A DNA stretch of 64,000 bases from Furcasterigmium furcatum (GCA_001599815.1 BCIA01000002.1:1619831-1683830); one strand, 5' to 3'. Positions 10,940-21,358 are shown, numbered from the stretch's first letter. The notes: generated from the letters alone by a model not told the origin. A program made the numbers and translations.

Positions 10940-13711
10940 CTAGACCAGATATATATCTTCCACACCCATCTGTATCTCGTCTGTCCAATCCTCATCTTCA
11001 ACCGTCTCCCAATACGTGAAGTGGTCGTACCCCTCGCCATACATGATGCCGTGCACATATGCCTCTCCCACGACCTGATACCTGCGTCCCTCGACGTGCC
11101 GCAAAATGAAAGGCACCCTCGCGCCCATCAGGATCCATACCTCGTCCTCGACATCGGGGGTCTGGCCGAGAGACTTGGGGCCCAAGCCGAACAGCCCACA
11201 AGCCGTCATGAAGAACTTGCGCCCCTCGGTAGCCCTGCGCATGTGCTTCTCAAAGTTGCGCAGCTTCCTCCGCTCGAGCGGCGTGAGACGCTGCATCGAG
11301 GGCCGTTTGTACTTTCCGCCAAGGGGGTCTTCGTCTCGCTGGGCCTCGTCCGCTGGAGGGGCAGCGAAGCTCTCCCTTATATGCCGCGCGCTCGGGAGAA
11401 ACCAGATCTGCTTCGGGGTGTCGTGAGCGTCGCTCGCGCCATCCGGTTGTTCCTCTTGTCTTTCATCGCTGCCGCTCGCAGTCTCCTCTCCCTCCTCTTT
11501 CTTCCCCTCCTCCTCATGCCCCTCGCTTTTCATCTTGGCGTTCTGATCATCCAGCATTCCTTCAATGTCCGGCACCTCCAGTTCATCCGTCACTTGCTTC
11601 CCATCGTACAGTGCTGACCACAGAGCCATGCGCGTGCGGAACGACTTCTCAATGAGAACGTTGACCCAATTATCCCGATCGACCTTGTAAGCCCACTCTG
11701 CAAACAGGTCGCGGGCCTCCAGGATGTCTGTTAGGATCCAGTTACTGAAACCCTCTCCGAGGTTGTCTCTCGAGTCGAGACTACCGTAGTCGTTGTCCAT
11801 CTCCGTCAGGTTGTCGGCGACGAGCGTGCGCCACAGGGCTTCTACCCGGGTCACCGCACGGGGTGGGCGTACATGACGACGTTCATTGTTGCACCACGCC
11901 CTCGGCTGAATGGGGTACTCTGGCGGTCCACGGAGCGCGAGGCGAAGAGCCTCGACGACAGGATCATCTCCCAGTTGTGTCGACACGTCGACCTTTCCCA
12001 CCTTGATGGCCCTGACTCTGAGCGTGTTGTCGTTGCTGTTGACACTGACCAACAAGTTCTCAATCTCCACGTCCATATCAGTGCCAGCTCGGAAACGGTC
12101 GTCGTATCCGCCCTGGTCAAATGGTATGTGGCCCAGCCTGGCACTAAAGTCCGGTACCCAGCTAGGCAGGCCTTTGATCCGAGTGTCTGAGGGATCTTGA
12201 ACATGAGATAGGACGGCCAGCTGAGGCCCCCTGCGCTTATAGATCATGGACGTGGCCGCTTGGACGAACACGTCTTTTGCATTGGCGTTGTAGTCTGGGA
12301 TCAGCCCCAGCTCGTCTTCTGCAAGATTCTGGAAGGCGAAGATCTTGTCTCGAGGGTCGGTGGCTTCGAGATCTCGGAAGTGCGAGAGAACGTACAGCAG
12401 GCGTACTTTTCGGCGTTCGAACCTGATGCCGTTGATGCCCAGTTCCTCGCTAAACACGTCGATTACGTCGTTGTCGTCGAGGTTGATACACTCGGGGAGC
12501 TCCACCTCCCATCGGCTGCTGGAGGTGAACTCATCTCCCTTTTCTCTTCCCTCGTGGAGAGAAACCATGGGCATGCCTGCATTGCAGAACCCCAGACGGG
12601 CGCGTATATAATGGCACCCCAGGATGAAAGATAGGGCATCACGGGGCTCTACTTGCAGCTCTCTCGCAACGCTTCGCTGCGGTGACGGGGAGAAGGAGAC
12701 CAGCTTTTCCCAGTGTCGGGTCTGGTCGCACACTGCCCGTTTAGTGAGGAAGTTTCGACCAAGGTGGCGCAGTTCAACGTCCAGTCCCGTGTCGTCGAGA
12801 AATGCGACGACGGCCAGCACCAGACTCATGCCATACATTGACGAGCCGCACACCATGAGAGTTTCCTTTGCAAACACGGCCTCTTGAGCGATCCAAGCAC
12901 GGCGGAACCATAGTCGTTGGAAGAAAGCGAAGAGGGCGAACCAGTGTACTGCGGTCATACCCGGGACCGAAGAGAATGTGACCTCTTGTTGTTCGGGATA
13001 GGACGAGTCCTGTGCATGGAGTCGAGTGGCGTCAAAGTCCAGAATCTTGTGAACAGCGGACAGGGCCAATTCTGCGAGCTGGTCCATTTGGCCCACCCAG
13101 GCAAACACCAGGCGGGCTGACTTGTATAGTCGTCCCATGAGCTGGACTTGGGCAGCACGCTCTGCCAGATCAGCCTGGTTGATGCAGAGGGCATCGGCCC
13201 AGATGGGGAGCCGCATGGTGCTGCAGGCAGAGTCTCTGAGTTGATCGTCGTGCGAGGCCTTGGAAACTGTTTCGCGGATTCCGAGAAGCGCTTCAAAGCA
13301 GGAGAATAAGTTTTGTTCCACGGGGACCCGGATTCCGTCCACTTCGATCTCCCGCAACGTCCGGGACTTCCAGCGCAGCTCCTCGCGGGGGATCCAGGGG
13401 TACTTGTCGTAGTAATGTAGTTTTGCCCTGTCGACCATCAACAGATTTTCGCCATCTGGTCCCAGTGATATGTGATGGGCGAAAGGAAGCTGCTCGGAGT
13501 GCTCTTCTAGAGTCAAGTCCGTCAGATCAGGCATGCGTTCTTCGTGGACCGTGATGGGGTCGCCCCATGTGTATGAGATGGCGGCAAAGTCGAGCTCATC
13601 GTCGTCGAGGTCGACTACGCGCATTGAGCATCGTATCACGCCGTTGTCGTTCTCGATCAGGTCCAGCAGGCGGATGGACGTCGCCGTAGGGAGGCCATGA
13701 GACTGGTACAT
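10940..13711 (-). CDS. HET-domain protein (heterokaryon-incompatibility family)
   Basis: An intronless frame of 923 residues. The HET domain begins with ISYTWGDP near residue 45 and continues with IWADALCINQ and a WVGQ segment. It ends near FFQRLWFRRAWIAQE at about 270. An unusually long insert lies between the first two blocks. The C-terminal half includes a charged, Glu/Lys-rich stretch and ends in the VEDEVWILMGARVPFILR and YVHGIMYGEGYD blocks usual for large HET proteins. HET domains trigger cell death when activated by an NLR or by an incompatible allele. Only 255 bases separate its stop from the stop of the NLR gene. Trigger and allelic status cannot be read from one sequence. Confidence 0.9.
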   Translation of the reverse strand: MYQSHGLPTATSIRLLDLIENDNGVIRCSMRVVDLDDDELDFAAISYTWGDPITVHEERMPDLTDLTLEEHSEQLPFAHHISLGPDGENLLMVDRAKLHYYDKYPWIPREELRWKSRTLREIEVDGIRVPVEQNLFSCFEALLGIRETVSKASHDDQLRDSACSTMRLPIWADALCINQADLAERAAQVQLMGRLYKSARLVFAWVGQMDQLAELALSAVHKILDFDATRLHAQDSSYPEQQEVTFSSVPGMTAVHWFALFAFFQRLWFRRAWIAQEAVFAKETLMVCGSSMYGMSLVLAVVAFLDDTGLDVELRHLGRNFLTKRAVCDQTRHWEKLVSFSPSPQRSVARELQVEPRDALSFILGCHYIRARLGFCNAGMPMVSLHEGREKGDEFTSSSRWEVELPECINLDDNDVIDVFSEELGINGIRFERRKVRLLYVLSHFRDLEATDPRDKIFAFQNLAEDELGLIPDYNANAKDVFVQAATSMIYKRRGPQLAVLSHVQDPSDTRIKGLPSWVPDFSARLGHIPFDQGGYDDRFRAGTDMDVEIENLLVSVNSNDNTLRVRAIKVGKVDVSTQLGDDPVVEALRLALRGPPEYPIQPRAWCNNERRHVRPPRAVTRVEALWRTLVADNLTEMDNDYGSLDSRDNLGEGFSNWILTDILEARDLFAEWAYKVDRDNWVNVLIEKSFRTRMALWSALYDGKQVTDELEVPDIEGMLDDQNAKMKSEGHEEEGKKEEGEETASGSDERQEEQPDGASDAHDTPKQIWFLPSARHIRESFAAPPADEAQRDEDPLGGKYKRPSMQRLTPLERRKLRNFEKHMRRATEGRKFFMTACGLFGLGPKSLGQTPDVEDEVWILMGARVPFILRHVEGRRYQVVGEAYVHGIMYGEGYDHFTYWETVEDEDWTDEIQMGVEDIYLV

Positions 13712-14526
13712 GTTGCCGAGGCTCCGCCGTTGCGACAGACGGGTGCATTTGATGCCGGATTCTTCAAAGTGCAGGAAACGCAGAGAGGTCGTCGTCTCTT
13801 TTAGAACCCCAGGTTCATTGAGGCCGCGAAGTGGAAAATCATCTCAGCATAGCCGCTCGTGGCTTTTGCTCAGCCACGCGGGGAGCTTTGCAGACCATCC
13901 AACGCCTGCAGTTGAAAACCCCGTGCTCGACTAATCATATCATTTCATTGGGCAAGTCTCCCCCTGCGACTTGGCAGAGGACGATTGCATCCCAATTGAA
14001 TCTCGACGGCGGACTGAAGGGCATGCATGTATGAACAAGGCTGTTTTGTCGGCGTACATGGCGGACTTACCCACGGTATCGCTGAATATCTCGGCGGCAG
14101 CTTTGGGTACACAGCGCGGACTTGATCGATGCGGTCGGCGGCACAGCACCGTGCCCGCGCATAACACCATCCATGGGCGGGCCGGGATCTTGATTGGGCA
14201 CAGCCTTGTGGGCGGGAAAAGAAGAGCAGGAAGCTGTGGTTACATAGAAAAGCCAGAGGCAGGAAGAATTTACGATTTATAGCATGGAGTGTTGTGTCAA
14301 CGTTGATTCTGGTCCCTCCTCGCCAGGGTGTGCATCCCGCAGAGAGCATTTCGACACAAGCTTCCTCAAAGAAGCCGGACTCGAGGGTTAGCCAGGTGTC
14401 GACTTCGGCTACAGGCCGTCGGCAGCGACGCATGATGAGACAGGCTGAACAAGAATGGAGGACGCTGGAAAAGCAATGCCGGGTTGCGCTATGGGCAGCA
14501 CCTCCTCCCAAGCCCCGGAGGTAGCA

Positions 14527-14544
14527 GGATCCCCTTTGGGATCC
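14527..14544. repeat. Perfect inverted repeat (hairpin)
   Basis: GGATCCC, loop CTTT, GGGATCC. It lies 9 bases before the first copy of the direct repeat. It may be a transcript-end hairpin or a chance palindrome. Confidence 0.6.
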
Positions 14545-14553
14545 GATCAAGCA

Positions 14554-14647
14554 CTGCTTCGAGTAGTGCTACTTTCAGGAGATTTTTCATGATTCTTACA
14601 TGACACAAGAGGTGAATAGCATGTAGCGCATATATATCACTCTTTGA
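14554..14647. repeat. Direct repeat, copy A
   Basis: Aligns with 17593-17684 in the same orientation. By hand count, 81 of 92 aligned bases match, plus a 2-base gap; eight of the eleven mismatches are transitions. The copy begins ctgcttcgagtag and ends tctttga. It lies about 200 bases beyond the stop of the prolyl oligopeptidase gene. Confidence 0.85.
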
Positions 14648-14844
14648 CCCTCTCCTATCAAGAGTATATGTAGTTATCACAAAATATAGTCTATAATTCC
14701 CCTTGGCAGTCAACCCGCTAGGGCTCTTCGCTTATTTGATTCAACACATCCAGTCCGCAGAAGACGTAGTGGACGGGCCCCTTGTAGTTCTACCGGGCTA
14801 AAGAGTTTGCCTCGTTAGGAAGCCTTTTACAGGAGAAAGTGTGT

Positions 14845-17088
14845 CTAGTCCATGAGATGGTACATGAAGAATGCCGTCCGATGAGCCATCAGCTCGGGAT
14901 GCAGCCGCGAGTTGAGGAGAAGATGGCCGCCCTGGTCCACCGCGTAGAAATACGCCTCTGTAACCCCTGCATCCTGAAGCTTGGCAACCATCTTGCGTGG
15001 GTGGCCCGGTGCGGTGGTGGTATCTGTGTTGGCGACGGTTGTGAGGAAGGGCGGGTAGTCGACGTCTTCATGGATGTTGTGGAAAGGCGACCACTCCATA
15101 ATGGCCGCGGCCTCCTCGGGATTACTGGGGTCGCCGAGCTCGCCAGTCCAGGAGGGCCCCGACGGGCTCATTGTTGTGTACCTAAGAACGTCCAGGACGG
15201 GGGCATCAGATATGATGGCGCCGAAGAGATCGGGATGCTGCGTAAACATGACGCCAGCGAGCATGCCGCCATAAGAGTGACCGTGCATTCCGAGGTTTTC
15301 GGGGCTAGTGAAGCCCTCGTCAACGAGCTTCTGCGCTACGGCAGCAAAGTCGTTCCAAGCGATGTGCTTACGGAATGGGCCGTAGGCCGCTTGATGCCAC
15401 TCGGCTCCACGCTCACCGCCGCCCCGGATGAACGCGTACACAATTGACCCCCCAGCCTCGAGCCAGGGTACCATCGAAACGTCGAGGTAAGTCAGGGACA
15501 TGGACGCGCCGAAGCCGCCGTAGGCGTGCGTGAGGACCGGTCGTTTTCCCTCAGTGGAGTTAAACCCGTCGAACGACTTGGGCGAGACCAAGAGGTAATC
15601 AATGAGGGTCCCGTCGAAGCTCTCGGCCGTCAGCGGCTCAACCGTGAAATCGCTGCCGTTGAAATACGCGGTCTGTCGGAAAAGAACCATGTCCTCATGG
15701 TCCGGGCTGACGAGACTGGCCATGGCTGGCTGCGTCAAGCCATACTCGATGATGACGATGTCGTCGCTAGATTTGTCGCCTGTCTCGATCTCGGCCATGC
15801 CACCAACAACGATGTCGGCTTCTTCGACGACCTGCCAAGCCGAGTCCAGGTACTCGAACACCAGACGGCGTCCACGACCCTCACTGGACACTGTCAGATG
15901 CACCTGCGACTCGGTTGCGCCAAGTCCCTGCTGGATGATATGAGGCGTGAACTCGTCTGGCCCGGGAGACCACACAACAGACACTCTCTGCTCGTCATCA
16001 GAGGCACAGGACAGGAAGTCGTACGCTAGAACAGATCCATCGGGCACCACGACGCCGTGGACAGTCGTTTCGACCGTCGTGACGACAAGCAGGTGCCGGC
16101 GGGTAGACTCCATCACTTCGAAGCGGAGGACCAGTCTTTCAGGCAACCCGGTGATCGGCTTCAGGGTGCCGTCTGGGTTGAGAATTTGGAACCTCAGCGT
16201 GTCAAAGCCCACCGCGTCCGCGAGCAGGGCGCGACCGTCACCGTTCCTGCCGAGGGGCCAGGTAAAGGCAGCGATGGAGGTGTTCGTGGCCTGCGCAATC
16301 ACAGGCGCCTTGCTGAGATCGGTACCGCGCTCCCAGATCTGCCACACCTGTGGGTAGTTGACGATGGACACAGGAATGCCGGGGGTGGCGGTTTGACTGA
16401 TGAGAATATGGTCGTTGTCGAGCCAGGCGAAGAAAATGATGCCGGGGCCGATGTTGAAGCCGTCCTGGACGAGCTGCCCGGTGACGAGGTCGACCTCTCG
16501 CAGAGCGATCGACTCACTGCCAGCGTCTGACAAGGCCACGATGTAGCGCGAGGCGTCTCCCGAGGCGGCGCCGAGGAAGTTGCCACCGGAACGGACCAGG
16601 AAGTTTCTTCCCTCAGCCGTATTCAGAGCGCCGACGTCCAGCACGGTAGTCCAGTCGTCAAGCGAGCCGTCATCCAGTTTCTGGGTGACCTCGACGAAGC
16701 CGCCGGGGTTATCGTCCGTAAAGCGCACGCGGAAGAGCCTCCCGCCCGAGAACGAGTAGTTAGGCCGGACGGGCTCGGCTCCTCCGAGGGACAGGATAGT
16801 TTCCAGGACATCTGCGGTCTGGGGCAGGGCGTTAAGCTGGCTGATAGTCCATTCGGTCTGGTTCTCGGCCCAAGCGAGGGCCTCGGGATCAAATGCTGGC
16901 TCCAGCCACTCATAATCAGAGTCTGGAAGGATCGCTTGTCGTGGCAGCAGGGGGAGTTGCCGGGCCAAGGCGACGTACCCGGTTGCAAGGGCACAGATGA
17001 GCCCCTTGCGTAGGGTGAAAGACCTAGGTTCGTGTTAGTATGGGTGGTGAGCTGAGTTGAGAGTAAACGAGGGTCAAGTTATGTACAT
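14845..17088 (-). CDS. Secreted prolyl oligopeptidase (S9A family), bacterial-type
   Basis: Predicted to cleave peptides after proline, outside the cell. The main exon (17023-14845) has no in-frame ATG for its first 280 or so codons, and an in-frame stop lies just upstream. A canonical intron (17024-17086; donor GTACAT, CTAAC branch, CCTAG acceptor) joins bases AT at 17088-17087 to G, creating ATG. The protein is then 726 residues and starts with a good signal peptide (MSFTLRKG, hydrophobic core, ALA cleavage). A propeller-like region is followed by the hydrolase fold: Ser near 583 in GHSYGG, Asp near 668, His near 699 in DQGGH. The usual DDRV arginine is replaced by Thr. Sequence style recalls bacterial secreted enzymes more than classical eukaryotic ones (from memory). 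Confidence 0.86.
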
Positions 17089-17845
17089 CCTGAGAGTTGC
17101 TTGGTAGAACAGTCCGGGTTGGGGAACCTGCTGAAGACTGTGAGCAGAACCTCTTCTGAACTCTATCCTGGACCTTTTGTACTCGTTCAGACGGTTCGTA
17201 GCGGGTAACTATGGGTTGGCATGCGGTAAAGACTCGCAGCTTCAGTCAGCCTCCTAGTACAAATTGATCATCTTCATCGCCCGGTTGCAGTGCATCGTCC
17301 GTCGCCAAGATCTTGGTACCAGGGGTGAGTCCCAGGTTCTGCATCTGGGCGGAACCTTTCTCTCCGGGTATTTGGATAAATTATCGGGCGCATCGACTCT
17401 CCACATAGTTGACACCATTGGGAAAACCTCGTTGATACGCGTATTATACGTGTTGGAGCCGGTGATGCAAGGAGATGAGATGTGCGATCCCCCCTTGTAC
17501 GGTCAAGACAGAAACACGACCAGTACGTTGCATTCTCGACGACTCGGGTCAGGTCATCCATCGCACCACGCGGAGGGTCGGGCCGGGCATCGCTGCTTCG
17601 AATAGTACTACTTTCAGGAGAGTTTTCATGGTTCTTACATGGCACCAGAGGTAGATAGTGTAGCGCATCCATATCATTCTTTGATGCTTGACGATCTGCT
17701 ACTGTCCCCAACCATCATGGCCCTGGCTCTCTGTAAGCATACTCGAAGCTTCGCATCACAACACCACCCTCATACAATGCAGAAAGTTCGCGCTCTCATC
17801 TTCCGGCCATGCGCTAACCTAGAATCTCCAAAACCACACGCCCGG
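17089..17845. other. Intergenic with repeat copy B
   Basis: Holds the promoter side of the peptidase gene, the second repeat copy (17593-17684) and the 3' flank of the NACHT-ankyrin gene. No gene is supported here. Confidence 0.5.
17593..17684. repeat. Direct repeat, copy B
   Basis: Partner of 14554-14647, same orientation, about 88% identical by hand count. It lies about 160 bases beyond the stop of the NACHT-ankyrin gene. The pair brackets the peptidase gene. Confidence 0.85.
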
Positions 17846-20800
17846 TCAGGTCTCCTCCACGACCTTCTCCGAACTCAACGCCGCCAACAGAAAGTTTCGA
17901 ACCTCCATCGCGCCCTTCATCTCCGCAACCATCAGGGGTGTCACTCCCGAGCTATTGACAACCCCGACTTCCACGCCGCAGGAAATGAGCAGCGCGGCCA
18001 CATCTTTACTGATCCCGCTCGCCGCGTAATGCAGCGCTGTCGACCCGTCTTTTTCCCTCGCGTTGACGTCTGCGCCGTGAGCGAGAAGAAGACTAGCTAC
18101 ATCACCCAGGTCATTGCTCGCCGCGACGTACATCGGCGTCAATCCGTTCTCGCCCCTCGCGTTGACGTCCGCATCGTGAAAGATGAGCAGCCTGACTATA
18201 TCTTCCCATGCCCCCCTCACTGCGTCATGCAGTGGCGTCCATCCGTGCACGTCCCTTGTGTTGACGTCTGCGCCGCAAGAGATGAGCACTTTGACCAAGT
18301 CTTCAAGGGCGGCAGCATGAACCAGCGACTTCTGCACATCATCAAGGCGTGCGCGGAAGGTGAGATGTAACTTGAAGGCGTGCAAGCTCTCATCATCCCC
18401 GAGTGCGAGATGAAGCGGCGTCATCCCGAACAGCGTGCGGGCATTGATATCAGCGCCGAACTGGACGAGGGATTCGATCATGTCTAGTCTGCCGTACGTC
18501 GCCGCGTAGTGGAGAGCTGTGAATGTACTGTCCGGGTACCTGCTGTTCATGTTCAGCGCCTCATCATCAACGGCGGCACCTTTCTCGACAAGGGTCTTAA
18601 CTAAGAAGTTCTGTCCCTGTCGCGAGGCGGTGACGATAGGTGCATCCAGTCCCCCGGCCAGCTTTGGATTCGGGTCCGCGCCCGCTTCGAGCAGGACCAG
18701 CGCCGTGTCGAGACCGTGGTCAGTAATTAAANCCCCGCCGAGGGCGAGGACAAGGGGTGTCCTGCCTTTTGCGTCGCTGCACTCGATGTGAATGTTTGGG
18801 AGGGCGACAAGATGCTTCACGACAACGGTGAAGTGATTCCAAGCTGCCAAAAGGAGGGTGAAGTCGTTGCCTGTGCAAGATTCCGGGGGGTCGGGGAGCG
18901 CTAGCGGGGAGAATTCCCTGGAATGCGTCAAAACGTCCATGGCCATGTTCAAGATGTCGTCGCCAATATCATCCGTCAAGTGCTCGTGAAGATGATCTTG
19001 GGGGTACAAGCAGAATTCGTCGAAAAGCCCCAGCATCAATTCTTCGTCATCTTGTCCGAAATGACTATTTTTGACTGGGGTAGTGTTGTCGATCTTCAAA
19101 TATCGCAAGCAGATGCTAGCAAGCGTTCTATTTGCTTCGCGGGTACTGAAGGAGCCCTGCCATCTGTCGTGTTGGATGTTCTCGCCAGCAGACCGCGAGC
19201 CGTCCCCGATCAGGAATTCACGAACAGTCTGGTGGAGAAAGTAGACAACGTCTTTGTCGATAATGATGATGAGACCGGTCAAGCTTCTGAGATTCGCCGC
19301 GAAGACGTTGCCGTCTTCGAGATCCAGATCCTCAGGCTTCTCGACATGGGGGGTGAGATTGACAGCGACATTCATCTCTGACACAGTCATCGGCTCGGCG
19401 GCACCAAGGACAATGGTGAGCACCCGACGTATCATCGCTCTGTCTTCGGGGTCCGTCTTGCGGAGGATCTTCTCGTAGGCCTCCTGGATCGTCCTCGGGA
19501 GACGATCGATGGCGTCGTTAAGTCCACGGCTCGTCTTCTTGAACTTGCCGCTCTCGATGAACCGGAACGTCAAGGCGACCCAGAGATACGTCGGGTTGTC
19601 GACACTCAGGAGCTTCTTCTCGAGATGAGGCAGCAGAGAAACCGGGATGATCTCCGGCATCTTCTTCAAGCCCTGGATTCGGTGCTGGATAGCGAGCTTT
19701 ACCTCCCGCCTGATCGTTTCCGACTCGAGTTCCCCGGCCACGCGGATGTGGGGGGCGTTGAACCGAGAAGTGATTTCGGGGTACGGGCGGGTAGTCACGA
19801 TGATCCGTGTGCTCTGATGCCTGCTTGGGTCTGACATGAGAGAGTTGAGTCTCTTGGGGAACTCATCCAGCTCGAGGGGTTTGCACTCGTCGAGCCCGTC
19901 CAGGACAATGACGACTCTCCCCGTTCTGGTGTCCTGCAATGCATTCCCGAAGATGCTCCATAACACAGACACATTCGTTTTGAAACTGTCGCCATTCCGT
20001 ACACGCTCGGGCGCGAGATATTCTGCGATGAGAAACGGTTTGCTGCCCATAATCTGGTGAAGCAGAGCGCAGAGTGCCAGGTGCACCCTGTCCTGGTCCT
20101 CGTCCTTGAAAAAGAAGTAGCAGATGGTCGAATCGTCTCTTGGAAGACCCTCTTCGATGAGATATCTCGATAAGACGGACTTGCCGCAGCCGGGGTCTGC
20201 GGAGATGACCAGGAGTCCGGAGTCGCCTTTGAGCCAGCCCTGATACTGCTCGTTTGCCAACAGCCACTTGCAGGTACCTTCCACCCTCTTCTCCGTGCGA
20301 TCCTTGGTGCGCTCGTAAGACTTGTCCTCTGTTGTGTCATGATGCCGAAGCGACTGGAGATGTTCCTGTTCTTCGCCCGACAGTGCCCTCCGTTCAGCTC
20401 GCCTCATCATCTCGACCATCTGATCAGTGTTGTGGGAAATATTGTTGAGTTCTTCCAAGTGTTTCTGCAGAATCTGGAAGTTGCTGGCTGCCTCTTCTTT
20501 CAGATCGTGCAGGTAGCCTGACCCGACCGTACGCTGAAGCAGCTCCCATCGCTGGTTGACGAGGGTCTCGGCGCCCTTGACGCCTTGCAGGAGCGAGGCC
20601 CAGCCATCGTAGTCAAACACATCTCGGAGCTTGTTCTTGAACTTGTTCCGATTGAATCGGATGGCCGACTGGAGCTGGAAGACGAGAATATTCCGGTAGA
20701 GGTCGATGATGCTCTGCTCGATAGCTCCCACCAAGTCCGGCGACACGGAGGGAGAAACGCCCCGGAACTCGGCCTCGAGCGCAACATAGAATTCCATGCT

Positions 20801-21358
20801 GGCGGTAACATAAGTGAAGCCGGTCTTGTTGGCTTCCCTGACCGTGTCGAGGTTCTCGAATAGCGGCAGGACGAGGATCGCGGCGGCCCAGGCGATGGAG
20901 GCTTCGGGAGAGGCTGTCTTGTCGAGTGCCGTCGAGACCAAGCCCTGCGCCCAGGTAATCACGGCGAGGCCCTTCACGAAGACATCGTGGACTTTGTGTT
21001 CCTCGTTATTGAGACGGAAGGTCTTTTCAGCATCCTCCATCCTGCGCCGGCCATCTTGGCAGATTCGGTCGATATCAGCGCGAGTCGGATCGGTGGAGCC
21101 GTCTGGAACGCTCTCTGACTGCACATCGCTTGCGTTTGACGCCTCCTGGTGAAGAAGCTCCTTGAACTGTGCCACGAGGTCGTCGTCTAGTTGCTCAAAC
21201 GCCTTTTGCCAGAGTGAAGGAGTCGCGGCTGGAGGAGTTGACGAAGAGGCCCGCCCCCCGCCATCGGTGTCGACAGGGGCTGTGGCTGGGGTCGACGCTG
21301 GGGATTCAGGGGGCTTTGGCGACCTGGACCATAGACGTAGTCGGCTCAGGCGCCCCAT
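17846..21358 (-). CDS. NACHT-ankyrin NLR-like protein
   Basis: An intronless frame of 1170 residues. A Ser/Pro/Thr-rich leader (1-50) precedes an alpha-helical N-terminal domain (about 60-300) of the kind found before NACHT in fungal NWD proteins. The NACHT NTPase has its P-loop DPGCGKS near 389, Walker B VIVLDGLDEC near 484 and a TTRP sensor segment. A winged-helix-like region reads FLHQTVREFL. Ankyrin repeats occupy about 856-1155, with repeated GADVN and TPLH turns. Such receptors oligomerise on ligand sensing by their repeats and drive defence or incompatibility; the ligand here is unknown. One base in the first ankyrin unit is undetermined (18732), giving one unknown residue. Divergent from the MFS gene at 21919. 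Confidence 0.9.
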   Translation of the reverse strand: MGRLSRLRLWSRSPKPPESPASTPATAPVDTDGGGRASSSTPPAATPSLWQKAFEQLDDDLVAQFKELLHQEASNASDVQSESVPDGSTDPTRADIDRICQDGRRRMEDAEKTFRLNNEEHKVHDVFVKGLAVITWAQGLVSTALDKTASPEASIAWAAAILVLPLFENLDTVREANKTGFTYVTASMEFYVALEAEFRGVSPSVSPDLVGAIEQSIIDLYRNILVFQLQSAIRFNRNKFKNKLRDVFDYDGWASLLQGVKGAETLVNQRWELLQRTVGSGYLHDLKEEAASNFQILQKHLEELNNISHNTDQMVEMMRRAERRALSGEEQEHLQSLRHHDTTEDKSYERTKDRTEKRVEGTCKWLLANEQYQGWLKGDSGLLVISADPGCGKSVLSRYLIEEGLPRDDSTICYFFFKDEDQDRVHLALCALLHQIMGSKPFLIAEYLAPERVRNGDSFKTNVSVLWSIFGNALQDTRTGRVVIVLDGLDECKPLELDEFPKRLNSLMSDPSRHQSTRIIVTTRPYPEITSRFNAPHIRVAGELESETIRREVKLAIQHRIQGLKKMPEIIPVSLLPHLEKKLLSVDNPTYLWVALTFRFIESGKFKKTSRGLNDAIDRLPRTIQEAYEKILRKTDPEDRAMIRRVLTIVLGAAEPMTVSEMNVAVNLTPHVEKPEDLDLEDGNVFAANLRSLTGLIIIIDKDVVYFLHQTVREFLIGDGSRSAGENIQHDRWQGSFSTREANRTLASICLRYLKIDNTTPVKNSHFGQDDEELMLGLFDEFCLYPQDHLHEHLTDDIGDDILNMAMDVLTHSREFSPLALPDPPESCTGNDFTLLLAAWNHFTVVVKHLVALPNIHIECSDAKGRTPLVLALGGXLITDHGLDTALVLLEAGADPNPKLAGGLDAPIVTASRQGQNFLVKTLVEKGAAVDDEALNMNSRYPDSTFTALHYAATYGRLDMIESLVQFGADINARTLFGMTPLHLALGDDESLHAFKLHLTFRARLDDVQKSLVHAAALEDLVKVLISCGADVNTRDVHGWTPLHDAVRGAWEDIVRLLIFHDADVNARGENGLTPMYVAASNDLGDVASLLLAHGADVNAREKDGSTALHYAASGISKDVAALLISCGVEVGVVNSSGVTPLMVAEMKGAMEVRNFLLAALSSEKVVEET
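18732..18732. other. Undetermined base (n)
   Basis: A single n in the assembly within the ankyrin part of the NACHT gene. The codon is GNT, so Val, Ala, Asp or Gly; the frame stays open on both sides. Confidence 0.95.

Larger units (their letters stand above)
13712..14844. other. Intergenic, HET promoter side, with hairpin and repeat
   Basis: Contains the upstream region of the HET gene, a perfect 7-base inverted repeat (14527-14544), one copy of a direct repeat (14554-14647) and the 3' flank of the peptidase gene. A 201-codon minus frame (13945-14550) crosses it but has no recognisable domain. Confidence 0.5.

Noticed and set aside
13945..14550. 201-codon minus frame between the HET and peptidase genes
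   Set aside because: No domain, poor composition and it runs through the hairpin; no splice partner was found.
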